From Sporosarcina ureae (GTDB lineage: Bacteria; Bacillota; Bacilli; Bacillales_A; Planococcaceae), in NCBI RefSeq assembly GCF_002082015.1, contig NZ_CP015109.1, positions 1,200,001 to 1,264,000 of the forward strand: DNA of 64,000 nt, given 5' to 3'. The notes under the pieces are model-generated. The model made no database searches. It saw only the letters and a program-made list of their open reading frames with translations, and had not been told where the DNA came from. Numbering within the stretch: the stretch's first letter is position 1; every line of letters starts with the position of its first letter. A program made the translations under genes and the position numbers. This document shows, piece by piece, positions 18,620 to 27,397 of the stretch.

Positions 18620-19570
18620 TTATATAGTTTGTTGTGCATGGTCTTGACGATTTTTCACGACTGAATTGATCGTACCTCCCAGTATCAAAATGATAGCTGA
18701 TAAGTATAACCACAAGATTAATACGATTATTCCAGCGATACTGCCATACGTATTGGCATAACTTCCAAAATTACTAATATAGAACGAGAAGCCTAGCGAC
18801 GTAATAATCCATCCTATTGTCGCAAAGATCGCACCAGGAAGTATTTCTTTAAAATGCAACTTCACACTTGGTACAAGCCAATACAGTAAAGAGAATACCG
18901 TAAAGATCAAGAATGGTGGAATGAGGAATCGAACTAAATTCCATACAGTCAGGAACGTCTCTTCCAATCCTAAGAACGTAAAAATCACTTGACCAATTGG
19001 TTGACCAAATATCGGTAGTACTAACGCGACGATTACCGTCAACACTAACATAATAGTAAATGCGATCGACAATCCTTTAGAAACGAAAAAGTTCCTGTCA
19101 TCTTCCACTTCATACGCGTCATTCAAGCCTTTTGATACTGCTCCCATACCTTTAGACGCAGACCAGATGGTAGCCAAGATTCCGACTGACAGTAATCCTC
19201 CACTTTTATTATCTAGTACTTCAGAAAGTGTCCCTTCAATTAGAGAAGCTGTACTCTCTGGTGCATACTCGCGGATAAACATGTAGATTTGGCTTTGATC
19301 TAACTGTAAGTAAGGTAGTAATGTAAAAAGGAAGATTAATAGAGGGAATAATGACAACAGGAAAAAGAACGCTAACTGCGAACCAGCTGCTGAAATATCC
19401 AATTCTTTCACCCGGATAATCAATTGTTTGAAAAAGCCGCTCGTAGTAGTTGGATCAAAATCCTCTTCTTCTCCGTCTTTTACATCCTTAATGAATTCTT
19501 TAACTTTTGCCGTTTGAGACTCTTCTTCATTTTCAGCATCTGAAGAAGGGGCACTTTTTTGTTTATCCAA
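18620..19570 (-). CDS. YihY/BrkB family inner-membrane protein (YfkH-like)
   Basis: 316 residues. The first 50 are acidic and soluble, followed by six hydrophobic segments. LAFFFLLSLFPLLIF and WSASKGMGAVSKGLNDAY are typical YihY family signatures. Once mis-annotated as RNase BN; transport function unproven. The TTG start at 19570 follows AAAGGGGG by nine bases. The YtxH-like gene lies 35 bases upstream, so cotranscription is likely. Confidence 0.88.
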   Translation of the reverse strand: MDKQKSAPSSDAENEEESQTAKVKEFIKDVKDGEEEDFDPTTTSGFFKQLIIRVKELDISAAGSQLAFFFLLSLFPLLIFLFTLLPYLQLDQSQIYMFIREYAPESTASLIEGTLSEVLDNKSGGLLSVGILATIWSASKGMGAVSKGLNDAYEVEDDRNFFVSKGLSIAFTIMLVLTVIVALVLPIFGQPIGQVIFTFLGLEETFLTVWNLVRFLIPPFLIFTVFSLLYWLVPSVKLHFKEILPGAIFATIGWIITSLGFSFYISNFGSYANTYGSIAGIIVLILWLYLSAIILILGGTINSVVKNRQDHAQQTI

Positions 19571-19605
19571 CTGATGTGTCCCCCTTTCATTTACTGATTC
19601 TACCT

Positions 19606-20046
19606 TTATTTTTTCTCTAGTGGTATCACGTTTTTTTTTTGGATCATCGGAGGCAATGAAGCATCTCCATCTGTTGAAACAGAAGATGCAGCTGTAGAAT
19701 CATCCTCGATGATGTGCTCATACTCTGATTTGGAATCAGCGATTGCTTCTTTTGTGTCCGCAAACATTTCTTTCACTTGCGGAGTCAGTGTCTTGATTTC
19801 ATCGACCTGTGATTTGATGTAATTTACATCACCTTTCACTTGATCAACAAGAGTTTGTACTTTTTCTTTTTTCTGTTGGAATTCATTTTTTATAATATCC
19901 GGATTTTCTTTGTAATATAATACTTTTTCATACGATGTTCTTGCTGTAGTCATCGTATGCTGTCTGGTTGCTCGGTCCAACATACTCACTGCAGCTCCAA
20001 GTAGTGCGCCGCCTAATACATATCTTCCAAATTTACTAGAACCCAT
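19606..20046 (-). CDS. YtxH-domain-like small protein
   Basis: 146 residues from ATG 20046 after AAGGAGG. An N-terminal glycine-rich hydrophobic segment (YVLGGALLGAAVSML) is followed by a long charged coiled-coil-like region, the layout of YtxH/general-stress proteins. A longer frame to 20136 has no ribosome site. Function unknown; the pairing with the YihY-family gene suggests an envelope-associated role. Confidence 0.6.
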   Translation of the reverse strand: MGSSKFGRYVLGGALLGAAVSMLDRATRQHTMTTARTSYEKVLYYKENPDIIKNEFQQKKEKVQTLVDQVKGDVNYIKSQVDEIKTLTPQVKEMFADTKEAIADSKSEYEHIIEDDSTAASSVSTDGDASLPPMIQKKNVIPLEKK

Positions 20047-20143
20047 ACATTTTTCGCCTCCTTGTTCACGTTTACTTCTCACTTCATTATACCCACATTG
20101 CAACTTACCAAACAATCTTTGTTTCACTTTATTCAAAAAAGGC

Positions 20144-20192
20144 TTGACGAATCGTTCTATTTTTTAGATTATTAACAATAACATGTTAATAA
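20144..20192 (+). promoter_or_regulatory. Putative alsT-family promoter with operator-like inverted repeat
   Basis: TTGACG (20144-20149) and GATTAT (20167-20172), 17-base spacer. A nine-base perfect inverted repeat TTATTAACA (20169-20177) / TGTTAATAA (20184-20192) overlaps the -10 and start region, a place where a repressor could bind. Confidence 0.4.
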
Positions 20193-20269
20193 CAGAATCT
20201 ACTGAAAGGAGCTGATTCTCGAAATCTCGGAAACGAATATACACATCTAAGAGAAATTGGGGGGATGAA

Positions 20270-21625
20270 ATGGATAAGATCGAGAATTTCTTGACTACTG
20301 CGTCCGATTTAATATGGGGACCACCGTTGCTCATTTTATTAATTGGTACCGGAATTTACTTAACACTACGCTTAACATTTATTCAATTACGATTACTGCC
20401 CTATTCACTGAAACAAGTATTTACACGGAAACATGATAAAAAAGTAGACGGTGACATTTCCCAATTCCAAGCTCTAATGACCGCGATGGCCGCCACGGTC
20501 GGTGTTGGTAATATCGTCGGAGTTGCATCTGCTGTTGTAGCGGGTGGACCTGGTGCAATTTTCTGGATGTGGCTAGCCGGATTCTTCGGTATGGCAACAA
20601 AGTACAGTGAGGCAATCTTGGCTGTTAAGTATCGTGTCAAAGATTCCAACGGCTTAATGGCTGGCGGACCTATGTACTACCTCGAACATGGCCTGAAGCA
20701 AAAATGGCTCGGTGTACTATTTGCGATATTCGGTGCTTTGGCTGCGTTTGGAATTGGTAATGGAACACAATCTAAAGCAGTAGCAGACGTAATGAAAAGC
20801 ACATTTGAAGTGCCCCACTATATTACGGGAATTGCATTAGTATTATTCGGTGCACTCGTTATACTCGGAGGTATTAAGTCAATTGGTCGTGTAACGGCAT
20901 TTTTCGTACCCATCATGGCGTTATTCTATTTCATTGCCGGAGCCATCGTTATGATCTTAAATATCGAACAAGTTCCAGCAGCATTTGGTCTTATCTTTAC
21001 GGATGCATTCACAGGCCAGGCAGTTGCCGGTGGTGCAATCGGTACAGTTATCCGATTCGGTGTTGCACGCGGACTCTTCTCTAACGAAGCGGGTCTCGGT
21101 TCTGCTCCAATCGCTGCAGCAGCTGCACGTACGGATTTGCCCGGGCGTCAGGCACTTGTTTCAATGACACAAGTATTATTCGATACGTTAATCATCTGTT
21201 CAATTACAGGTGTTACGATTGTAATGAGTAATAAATGGCAGGATCAATCAATTGATGCAGGTACCCTAACAGCTGAAGCGTTCGGTTCTTTCCTTGGTAG
21301 TGTCGGACCGATTTTAGTATCAATTGGACTTGTATTCTTTGCTACATCTACCATTTTAGGTTGGAGTTATTACGGTGAGAAGTGTTTCCAATACCTCTTC
21401 CCTAATCGTGTAGCAGTCCTTACCTATCGAATTATATTCGTAGCATTCATCTTTGTAGGGGCTACTGCATCACTAGATCTTGTATGGATTTTAGCAGATG
21501 TATTAAATGGCTTAATGGCGATTCCAAACTTAATTGGATTGCTCGGCTTGTCCGGTGTGGTCATTTTGGAAACCAGACGTTTTAAGAAGAAAATTGACGA
21601 AGAACGTGAAGAGTCTCGTAAGTAA
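20270..21625 (+). CDS. alsT: Sodium:alanine/glycine symporter (AGCS family, AlsT-like)
   Basis: 451 residues with about ten membrane helices. AGCS family signatures: AATVGVGNIVGVASAV near residue 75, FGMATKYSEA near 105, LMAGGPMYYLE near 130 and RGLFSNEAGLGSAPIAAAAA near 268. It takes up alanine, glycine or a related amino acid with sodium. GGGGGGATGAA precedes the ATG. Several AGCS paralogues exist in Bacillus, so substrate and symbol are tentative. Confidence 0.85.
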   Translation: MDKIENFLTTASDLIWGPPLLILLIGTGIYLTLRLTFIQLRLLPYSLKQVFTRKHDKKVDGDISQFQALMTAMAATVGVGNIVGVASAVVAGGPGAIFWMWLAGFFGMATKYSEAILAVKYRVKDSNGLMAGGPMYYLEHGLKQKWLGVLFAIFGALAAFGIGNGTQSKAVADVMKSTFEVPHYITGIALVLFGALVILGGIKSIGRVTAFFVPIMALFYFIAGAIVMILNIEQVPAAFGLIFTDAFTGQAVAGGAIGTVIRFGVARGLFSNEAGLGSAPIAAAAARTDLPGRQALVSMTQVLFDTLIICSITGVTIVMSNKWQDQSIDAGTLTAEAFGSFLGSVGPILVSIGLVFFATSTILGWSYYGEKCFQYLFPNRVAVLTYRIIFVAFIFVGATASLDLVWILADVLNGLMAIPNLIGLLGLSGVVILETRRFKKKIDEEREESRK

Positions 21626-21699
21626 CGTCTCAAAGTACAGTTGACAGCCTTCTGCTTTCATGAAATGATAGTTTTCATTAGAGGAAAGGCGGTAAGAAT

Positions 21700-21921
21700 A
21701 TGGATTTATCTACAAAATCACCTGAGAATGTTTCCTACATGATTGAAAAGATTAAAGAAAAACTACGCATGGTAAATGTGGATGCGATGAAACCTGAAAA
21801 TTTCAGTACAGAACAGTACGAAGATTTGTACTATATGTACGAAATGGTCATGAAACGCGACAACATCACACCGAATGAAATGCAAGCAATCGCTTCAGAA
21901 CTTGGTTCTATGCGCAATTAA
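21700..21921 (+). CDS. yfkK: YfkK family protein (DUF1128/UPF0435)
   Basis: 73 residues, the family's length. All-helical and hydrophilic, with [18 protein letters not shown] and [10 protein letters not shown]. Function unknown. AGAGGAAAGGCGG lies before the ATG. Confidence 0.88.
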   Translation: MDLSTKSPENVSYMIEKIKEKLRMVNVDAMKPENFSTEQYEDLYYMYEMVMKRDNITPNEMQAIASELGSMRN

Positions 21922-21952
21922 AAAAGCGACTCCACGTGGAGTCGCTTTTTTA
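21919..21952. terminator. Bidirectional terminator between yfkK and motB
   Basis: Perfect palindrome AAAAAGCGACTCC / GGAGTCGCTTTTT around ACGT, A run and T run on either side. Confidence 0.9.
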
Positions 21953-22717
21953 TTGCGTGGTGACCGGTGTGCCATCTTTTAAAACAAGTGGTTGAATCAG
22001 TACTTCTACTCTTCGATTTTTACTGCGATTTTCTATTGTATCATTCGGAACGATCGGCTTATACTCTCCATACCCTTTCGCACTGAATAGATTGGGATCA
22101 ACTTCATTGTCTGCCACAATGATTTTCAAAAACTCTACCGCACGCATAACACTTAATTCCCAGTTCGATGAATATTGGGCATTGTTAATCGGTATATCGT
22201 CTGTATGACCTGTGATGACTACTTGGCGAGGTCTATCTAGTGTCAAAAGACGGGAAATATCATTCGCCAGTCTTTTGTACTCAGGATTGATTGTTGCTTC
22301 TCCCGATTTAAACAATACACTGTCCCGAATCGTCAGTAATAAGCCTTCACTTGTCATTTCAGTATCAAACTGATTTTCTAATTCATTTACAGCAATATAC
22401 TCGTCCAGATCATCCTGGGTTTCTCCCAGGGATTGCTGATCTTCTACATAGGAGGAGTTTTCATCTTGCTCCCCTACCGAATCATCTGGAACAGGGGTAG
22501 TGGTTGGCGCGCTTTCACTCATAATTCCACTCCCACTTTCAAATATTTCACTGAATACTTTAGAGACTTCTGCAAATCGCCCTTCGTCTACTGAACTCGT
22601 AGCAAATAATACGATGAATAATGCTAGTAATAGTGTCAGTAGATCGGCGTAAGGTAATAACCAGGACTCATTAATATGTTCTATTTCGTGTTTCTTTTTC
22701 TTACGCTTCTTCGCCAA
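21950..22717 (-). CDS. motB: Flagellar stator protein MotB
   Basis: 255 residues from a TTG at 22717, nine bases after AAGGAG inside the motA end. This start gives a basic Lys-rich N terminus like B. subtilis MotB. One membrane helix contains the ion-path aspartate in LLPYADLLTLL. The periplasmic OmpA-like peptidoglycan-binding domain shows TGHTDDIPI and NWELSVMRA. It anchors the stator to the wall. The long linker is acidic and Thr/Pro-rich. Overlaps motA by 17 bases. Confidence 0.92.
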   Translation of the reverse strand: MAKKRKKKKHEIEHINESWLLPYADLLTLLLALFIVLFATSSVDEGRFAEVSKVFSEIFESGSGIMSESAPTTTPVPDDSVGEQDENSSYVEDQQSLGETQDDLDEYIAVNELENQFDTEMTSEGLLLTIRDSVLFKSGEATINPEYKRLANDISRLLTLDRPRQVVITGHTDDIPINNAQYSSNWELSVMRAVEFLKIIVADNEVDPNLFSAKGYGEYKPIVPNDTIENRSKNRRVEVLIQPLVLKDGTPVTTQ

Positions 22718-23510
22718 CTTTACCAGCTCCTTCGCCGCCATCAATAGCTAGCTTCTTCCGGTCTTCTACAGAAAGATAAGATGCCAATTTTTGTTCGATA
22801 ACACGTGGTGCTTCCCCTTCCAATACGGAGAGTATGCCTTCAATCACCATGGTTCTTTGTCGAACTTCCTCTTTAGACTTACGTACGAGTTTATTGGAGA
22901 ACGGATGCCATAAAACGTACCCTGTGAAAATCCCAAGCAATGTTGCAATAAATGCCGCAGAAATTGCATGACCTAACGCATCAATATTATTCATATCTTT
23001 TAGTGCTGCAATCAGTCCTACAACAGCTCCGAGAACCCCCAGCGTAGGGGCGTATGTACCAGCTTGTGAAAAGATTAAAGCTCCGACTGAATGACGCTCT
23101 TGCATCGCCTCAATTTCCTCACTTAATACATCCCGAATATAATCGGCATTCTGTCCGTCAATTGCCAAGCTCAATCCGTTTTTCAAAAATGGATCATTAA
23201 TTTCATCTGTTTTTGCCTCCAATGCAAGCAATCCTTCTCGACGAGCAATATCAGCCCAAGAAGAGAATAGACGAATTAATTCCGCATCTGATGCAAGTTT
23301 TTGCTGTGTGAAAATAATTTTGAATAATTTAGGTATCTTTTTTAATTCACTCATCGGAAAAGCAATGACAACAGCGGCAATCGTTCCTGCTATGATGATT
23401 AGGATCGCAGCCGGGTTAAGTAACGCGTCGGGTGTTACTCCTTTTAGCGTCATTCCAATAAGGAGAGCTGCAAATCCTAATACTAAACCTACAATTGTGG
23501 ACAAATCCAT
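22701..23510 (-). CDS. motA: Flagellar stator protein MotA
   Basis: 269 residues from ATG 23510 with GGAGG eight bases upstream; a reading to 23525 is unlikely. Four membrane helices in a 2+2 layout; the large cytoplasmic loop contains SSWADIARREGLLALE, the MotA/PomA family signature with the charged residues that contact FliG. GTYAPTLGVLGAVVGLI forms the third helix. Whether the coupling ion is H+ or Na+ (MotPS) is not decided. A sigma-D-like promoter lies upstream. Confidence 0.93.
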   Translation of the reverse strand: MDLSTIVGLVLGFAALLIGMTLKGVTPDALLNPAAILIIIAGTIAAVVIAFPMSELKKIPKLFKIIFTQQKLASDAELIRLFSSWADIARREGLLALEAKTDEINDPFLKNGLSLAIDGQNADYIRDVLSEEIEAMQERHSVGALIFSQAGTYAPTLGVLGAVVGLIAALKDMNNIDALGHAISAAFIATLLGIFTGYVLWHPFSNKLVRKSKEEVRQRTMVIEGILSVLEGEAPRVIEQKLASYLSVEDRKKLAIDGGEGAGKVGEEA

Positions 23511-23544
23511 GTATAAAGCCTCCAAATACTACATTCTACTTATT

Positions 23545-23571
23545 ATTTCGGTTATTTTATGACGTTGTTTA
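23545..23571 (-). promoter_or_regulatory. Sigma-D-type promoter of motAB
   Basis: On the minus strand TAAA (23571-23568), exactly 15 bases, then ACCGAAAT (23552-23545), six of eight matches to the sigma-D -10 element GCCGATAT. The location 35 bases upstream of motA fits flagellar late-gene control. Confidence 0.65.
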
Positions 23572-23692
23572 GGGAAAACCGCCGACTATTCTGAAGGAGC
23601 TGAGAGTATTTCATCCTATTTTGATTGCATTATCGTTGCGAACTGCGATCTGTACTTGTTAGAATTGTCACAACACGTAAAAAGGAGATGTC

Positions 23693-24928
23693 ATGATGAA
23701 TCAATTTCAAGATCAGCTTTCCAATTATGCTGACTTAGCTGTAAAAGTGGGTGTAAATATTCAACAGGATCAATATCTATTCATCAGCGCTTCTACTGAA
23801 AATACTTTATTTGTTCGACTAATTGTTGAAAAAGCTTATGAAGCAGGGGCACGACAAGTGTTCGTAGACTGGGTAGACGATGTTGTTACACGTCTGCGTT
23901 ATGAAAAGGCGCCAGCCGATTCGTTTTCCGAGTTCCCCACATGGAAACAGATGGAACGTGAACAGCTAGCTGAAAAAGGCGCTGCTTTCATGTCAATCGT
24001 ATCGCAAGATCCAGACTTATTAAATGGTATCGAGTCTAGCAGAATACGCGATAATCAAAAAGCTTCCAGCACTGCCCTCAACAAGTTCCGCCAAGCTATG
24101 CAGGCAGATAAGTTCAGCTGGACAGTCATTGCTGCACCTTCGATAGCATGGGCGGCTAAAATCTTCCCTGAACTATCTACAGAGGAACAAGTACCCGCTC
24201 TATGGGATTCTATATTACGTGCTGTAAGAGCTGATTTGCCAGATCCAGTGCAATCATGGAAAGAGCATAATGAAAACTTGCATGAAAAAGTAGAGTATTT
24301 GAATAGTAAACATTATCGCAAACTTCATTATACAGCTCCAGGCACTGACCTAACAATAGAATTACCGGAAAAGCACTTATGGTGCGGGGCTGGTAGTGTT
24401 AATCAGGCCGGGCACGAGTTCATGGCCAATATGCCGACTGAAGAAGTCTTTACGGCACCGCTAAAAACAGGAGTGAATGGCTCTGTTACTAGCACTAAAC
24501 CACTTAGCTATGCGGGAACGATCATTGATGACTTCACGATTCAGTTTAAAGAAGGTAAAATTACAAACGTTACAGCTACCCAAGGCGAGGAAATACTGAA
24601 ACAACTTGTCGATACTGATGAAGGCTCACAATTCCTTGGCGAAGTGGCACTAGTGCCGCACGACTCACCTATTTCTAATTCAAATGTGTTATTCTACAAT
24701 ACATTATTTGATGAAAATGCTTCGAATCACTTGGCAATTGGAAGCGCCTATGCATTTTGTCTAGATGGCGGGAAAGAAATGGATACAGAACAACTACAAG
24801 CGAATGGATTGAATCAAAGCTTAACACACGTCGACTTTATGATTGGATCTGAAAAGATGGATATTGATGGAATTCTCGATGATGGGACAGTAGAGCCTGT
24901 CTTCCGTAATGGCAACTGGGCATTCTAA
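23693..24928 (+). CDS. ampS: M29 family aminopeptidase (AmpS-like)
   Basis: 411 residues. Family M29 metal-binding regions are visible: GHEFMANMPTEEVFTAP near residue 240 with the first Glu ligand, LGEVALVPHDSPIS near 316, and NHLAIGSAYAFCLDGG near 345-360, with LTHVDFMIGS near the end. The enzyme removes N-terminal residues from peptides in the cytoplasm using two metal ions. AAAGGAG precedes two adjacent ATG codons. Confidence 0.9.
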   Translation: MMNQFQDQLSNYADLAVKVGVNIQQDQYLFISASTENTLFVRLIVEKAYEAGARQVFVDWVDDVVTRLRYEKAPADSFSEFPTWKQMEREQLAEKGAAFMSIVSQDPDLLNGIESSRIRDNQKASSTALNKFRQAMQADKFSWTVIAAPSIAWAAKIFPELSTEEQVPALWDSILRAVRADLPDPVQSWKEHNENLHEKVEYLNSKHYRKLHYTAPGTDLTIELPEKHLWCGAGSVNQAGHEFMANMPTEEVFTAPLKTGVNGSVTSTKPLSYAGTIIDDFTIQFKEGKITNVTATQGEEILKQLVDTDEGSQFLGEVALVPHDSPISNSNVLFYNTLFDENASNHLAIGSAYAFCLDGGKEMDTEQLQANGLNQSLTHVDFMIGSEKMDIDGILDDGTVEPVFRNGNWAF

Positions 24929-24987
24929 AATCCGTCACTTTTGCCCCAAAGTTTACAGTAGCCCTTAATTTTTCACTGAAAATCGTG

Positions 24988-24993
24988 TATAAT
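24988..24993 (+). promoter_or_regulatory. -10 element before the small membrane protein gene
   Basis: Perfect TATAAT 43 bases ahead of the small gene; the -35 (TTAATT, 17 bases upstream) is weak. Confidence 0.35.
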
Positions 24994-25035
24994 GGTGATG
25001 AGGACATAATACATTTCAGAAAGAGGGGCTTTCAA

Positions 25036-25176
25036 ATGGCTTTAATGTATACAACAGTGATCGGTTACATGGTTGTTCTTGGACTTGCATCCTTGTTTAC
25101 GATGCACTTCTTATCCGGATCAATGGATTCAAACGACTCCAATACTATTGATCCAAAACCAGAAGGCAGAAACTAA
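25036..25176 (+). CDS. Small single-pass membrane protein, unrecognised
   Basis: 46 residues from ATG 25036, after AGAGGGGC. One hydrophobic helix (about residues 4-25) is followed by a short polar, acidic C-terminal tail ending in DPKPEGRN. The gene has its own -10 and is followed by a terminator, so it is expressed alone. I do not recognise the family. Confidence 0.55.
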   Translation: MALMYTTVIGYMVVLGLASLFTMHFLSGSMDSNDSNTIDPKPEGRN

Positions 25177-25218
25177 TTTGCTTCTATTCCAGACTTAGTG
25201 GATATAGATTTCATGATT

Positions 25219-25250
25219 AGAGTTGCCTAAAAAGGCAACTCTTTTCTTTT
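25219..25250 (+). terminator. Terminator after small membrane protein gene
   Basis: Stem AGAGTTGCC / GGCAACTCT, loop TAAAAA, then TTTCTTTT. Confidence 0.85.
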
Positions 25251-25284
25251 ACATACTATAAACAGTACGGAGGAGATTATAACA

Positions 25285-25863
25285 ATGACATCACTATCCG
25301 AAATTATGAATTATAACAAAACGTTTGTGGAAGAAAAAAAGTATGAAGAGTTTGCTACTACGAAGTTTCCTAATAAACGAATTGTCATCCTTACATGTAT
25401 GGATACAAGATTAATCGAGCTCCTCCCTAAAGCAATGAACTTAAAAAACGGTGATGCAAAAATTATTAAAAGTGCTGGCGCCATTATCACGTCTCCTTTT
25501 GGCGGTTTGATGCGCAGTATATTAGTTGCCGTTTATGAATTACAAGCAGATGAAGTATACGTGATCGGCCATCATGATTGTGGCATGAGCTCTATCAACA
25601 CTGAACACATTATAGGAAATATGATTGAGCGTGGCGTAAACCCGGACATGTTCAAAACATTGAAGTACTCAGGTATCGATATGGAGAAGTGGTTGCACGG
25701 TTTCAGCGATGTAACAGAAAGCGTGAAAAAGAGTGTGGATGCAATCCGTAACCACCCACTCATCCCAACTGACGTAAATGTACACGGTCTTGTTGTCGAC
25801 CCTACAAACGGTAAGCTGGACATTATTGAAGATGGATACAAAGCACAAGAAGTATCTCTGTAA
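25285..25863 (+). CDS. Beta-class carbonic anhydrase (YtiB-like)
   Basis: 192 residues. Zinc ligands Cys38, His96 and Cys99 with the Asp40-Arg42 dyad in CMDTR and GHHDCGM. It interconverts CO2 and bicarbonate. The short form resembles B. subtilis YtiB. ACGGAGGAG precedes the ATG. A strong terminator follows. Confidence 0.92.
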   Translation: MTSLSEIMNYNKTFVEEKKYEEFATTKFPNKRIVILTCMDTRLIELLPKAMNLKNGDAKIIKSAGAIITSPFGGLMRSILVAVYELQADEVYVIGHHDCGMSSINTEHIIGNMIERGVNPDMFKTLKYSGIDMEKWLHGFSDVTESVKKSVDAIRNHPLIPTDVNVHGLVVDPTNGKLDIIEDGYKAQEVSL

Positions 25864-25876
25864 AAATATATCGTTG

Positions 25877-25917
25877 AAAAACCGGCCTCTTCACTGCTTG
25901 AAGAGGCCGGTTTTTTT
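25877..25917 (+). terminator. Terminator after carbonic anhydrase
   Basis: Sixteen-base stem AAAACCGGCCTCTTCA / TGAAGAGGCCGGTTTT with loop CTGCT and a seven-T run. Confidence 0.9.
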
Positions 25918-25957
25918 GTGTTTTTGTGAGGGTTTGGGGCGTGGGGTGTGGCTTAGC

Positions 25958-26533
25958 GTGCGGCTAGAGAGTATAGAAGAGCGGTTGCGTGTCGACTATG
26001 AGCGCTTAGATCGCGTGTATGAGCGGTTACTAGATGATATAGAGCGGATACTTCGCGCGTTAGAGCGGTACGGTATGAACTATGAGCGCCTACACGAAAC
26101 TATGAGCGGCGACCACCCGGTGGCTACCGCTACTCTACCTCAGAATGAATGGCCTGGCGTGCGGCTAGAGAGTATAGAGCGGTTGCGTGCCGACTATGAG
26201 CGCTTAGATCGGGTGTATGAGCGGATGCTAGATGATATAGAGCGGATACTTCGCGCGTTAGAGCGGTTCGGTATGAACTATGAGCGCTTACACGAAACTA
26301 TGAGCGGCAATCGGGTGCCCACTGCTACTCCACTTCAGAATGAATGGCCTGACGTGCGGCTAGAGAGTATAGAGCGGTTGCGTGTCGACTATGAGCGGTT
26401 GGATCGGGTGTATGAGCGGTTACTAGATGATATAGAGCGGATACTTCGCGCGTTAGAGCGGTTCGGTATGAACTATGAGCGACTACACGAAACTATGAGC
26501 GGCAACCACCGGGTGTCCACCGCTACCCCACCT
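25958..26533 (+). repeat. Three direct repeats of 201, 195 and about 180 bp
   Basis: Units begin with GTGCGGCTAGAGAGTATAGA at 25958, 26159 and 26354. They are about 90% or more identical by eye. The first has a three-base insertion. The words TATGAGCG and TAGAGCGG recur inside each unit. Richer in GC than its surroundings. Confidence 0.9.
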
Positions 26534-26536
26534 TAA
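25958..26536 (+). CDS. Tandem heptad-repeat protein, possible
   Basis: 192 codons if read from GTG 25958. In-frame GTG 25946 and TTG 25934 are alternatives, and no start has a good ribosome site. Three units of about 65 residues each contain six consecutive seven-residue blocks of the form [YIL]-E-R-[LIF]-x-x-x (for example YERLDRV YERLLDD), an ideal two-stranded coiled coil. A Pro/Thr-containing linker of about 23 residues separates them. Unit lengths are multiples of three and several unit differences are synonymous, which argues for selection on protein. It lies between two similar terminators. No family recognised; expression is unproven. Confidence 0.5.
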   Translation: MRLESIEERLRVDYERLDRVYERLLDDIERILRALERYGMNYERLHETMSGDHPVATATLPQNEWPGVRLESIERLRADYERLDRVYERMLDDIERILRALERFGMNYERLHETMSGNRVPTATPLQNEWPDVRLESIERLRVDYERLDRVYERLLDDIERILRALERFGMNYERLHETMSGNHRVSTATPP

Positions 26537-26543
26537 AAACTGC

Positions 26544-26582
26544 AAAAAAACCGACACCTTCTATTCGAAGAGCCGGTTTTTC
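26544..26582 (+). terminator. Degenerate terminator downstream of the repeats
   Basis: AAACCG...CTTC / GAAG...CGGTTTTT hairpin with internal mismatches. It resembles the carbonic anhydrase terminator at 25877 in both arms, as if the repeat block sits between two copies. Confidence 0.55.
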
Positions 26583-26620
26583 CATATAGTGATCCACTTT
26601 TCCAAAAAGGTCTTACCCTT

Positions 26621-27166
26621 TCAATAATCCTCTTCTACAATGGCATACATATAATGATCTTCCCATACGCCATTAATAAATAATAATTGGCGCAATAATC
26701 CTTCACGCCGAAACCGCGCTTTTTCCAATACTTTGACCGAACCAACATTACGAGGGGATACATATGCTTCCACCCTGTGTAGATTCACTTTTTCAAACGC
26801 AAATTGATTAATGAGTGCGACCGCTTCTGTGCCGATTCCTCTTCCTGTTTGCCGCTGATCAATGGAATACCCCACAAAACCACTGGAAAACGGTAACCGT
26901 TTAATGCTATACAATGAAATCTGGCCGATGATCAAACTTGTTTCCGAATCAAAAATACCGAAATTATACTCCCGTCGATCACGCATTTGATAGAGGGATT
27001 CTCGAATTTTATCCCGCTGCATTGCTACTGTGTAATACGTATTATCGTGCCGTGGTTCAAATTCCGTCCAATACTCCTTATTCGCAATAAGCAGCTGGGT
27101 GAACTGATACGCATCATCTTCTGTGAGTATCCGTAGGTAGCATTGCTCCCCTTCGAGTAAAATCAT
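26621..27166 (-). CDS. GNAT N-acetyltransferase, RimJ/RimL type
   Basis: 181 residues. Acetyl-CoA loop motif QRQTGRGIGTEA near residue 108, followed by the conserved NLHRVEAYVSPRNVGSVKVLEKARFRREG of the RimJ/L-like branch (here only partly quoted in function: Asn and Ser positions intact). Such enzymes acetylate protein N-termini or small amines; the substrate is unknown. GAGG lies four to five bases before the ATG. Confidence 0.8.
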   Translation of the reverse strand: MILLEGEQCYLRILTEDDAYQFTQLLIANKEYWTEFEPRHDNTYYTVAMQRDKIRESLYQMRDRREYNFGIFDSETSLIIGQISLYSIKRLPFSSGFVGYSIDQRQTGRGIGTEAVALINQFAFEKVNLHRVEAYVSPRNVGSVKVLEKARFRREGLLRQLLFINGVWEDHYMYAIVEEDY

Positions 27167-27397
27167 TTTTCCTCATCCTTTTCGAAGCATTCTGTTCTAA
27201 CCTTCTACTTTGTTCAATTGATCCAAATGAAACGGAAATTCAGTACCAGTTACCTGAATTCAATAGTTCTTATTATAGTTTTTTTACATGTACAAGACAA
27301 TAGAACGCCACAATTTCTCATTTGTAAAGGAAAATTCATACTTTTTCCCTCCACGGTTCTGGAATCTCTGTATACTGTTGTTCAGGAGGATTTTATC

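Noticed and set aside
25778..25957. N-terminal extension of the repeat ORF overlapping carbonic anhydrase
   Set aside because: It crosses the end of another gene and a strong terminator, with no ribosome site; the frame is open by chance.
25958..26533. Regular direct repeats that could suggest CRISPR
   Set aside because: Units are about 195 bp, nearly identical throughout, in frame, with no unique spacers.
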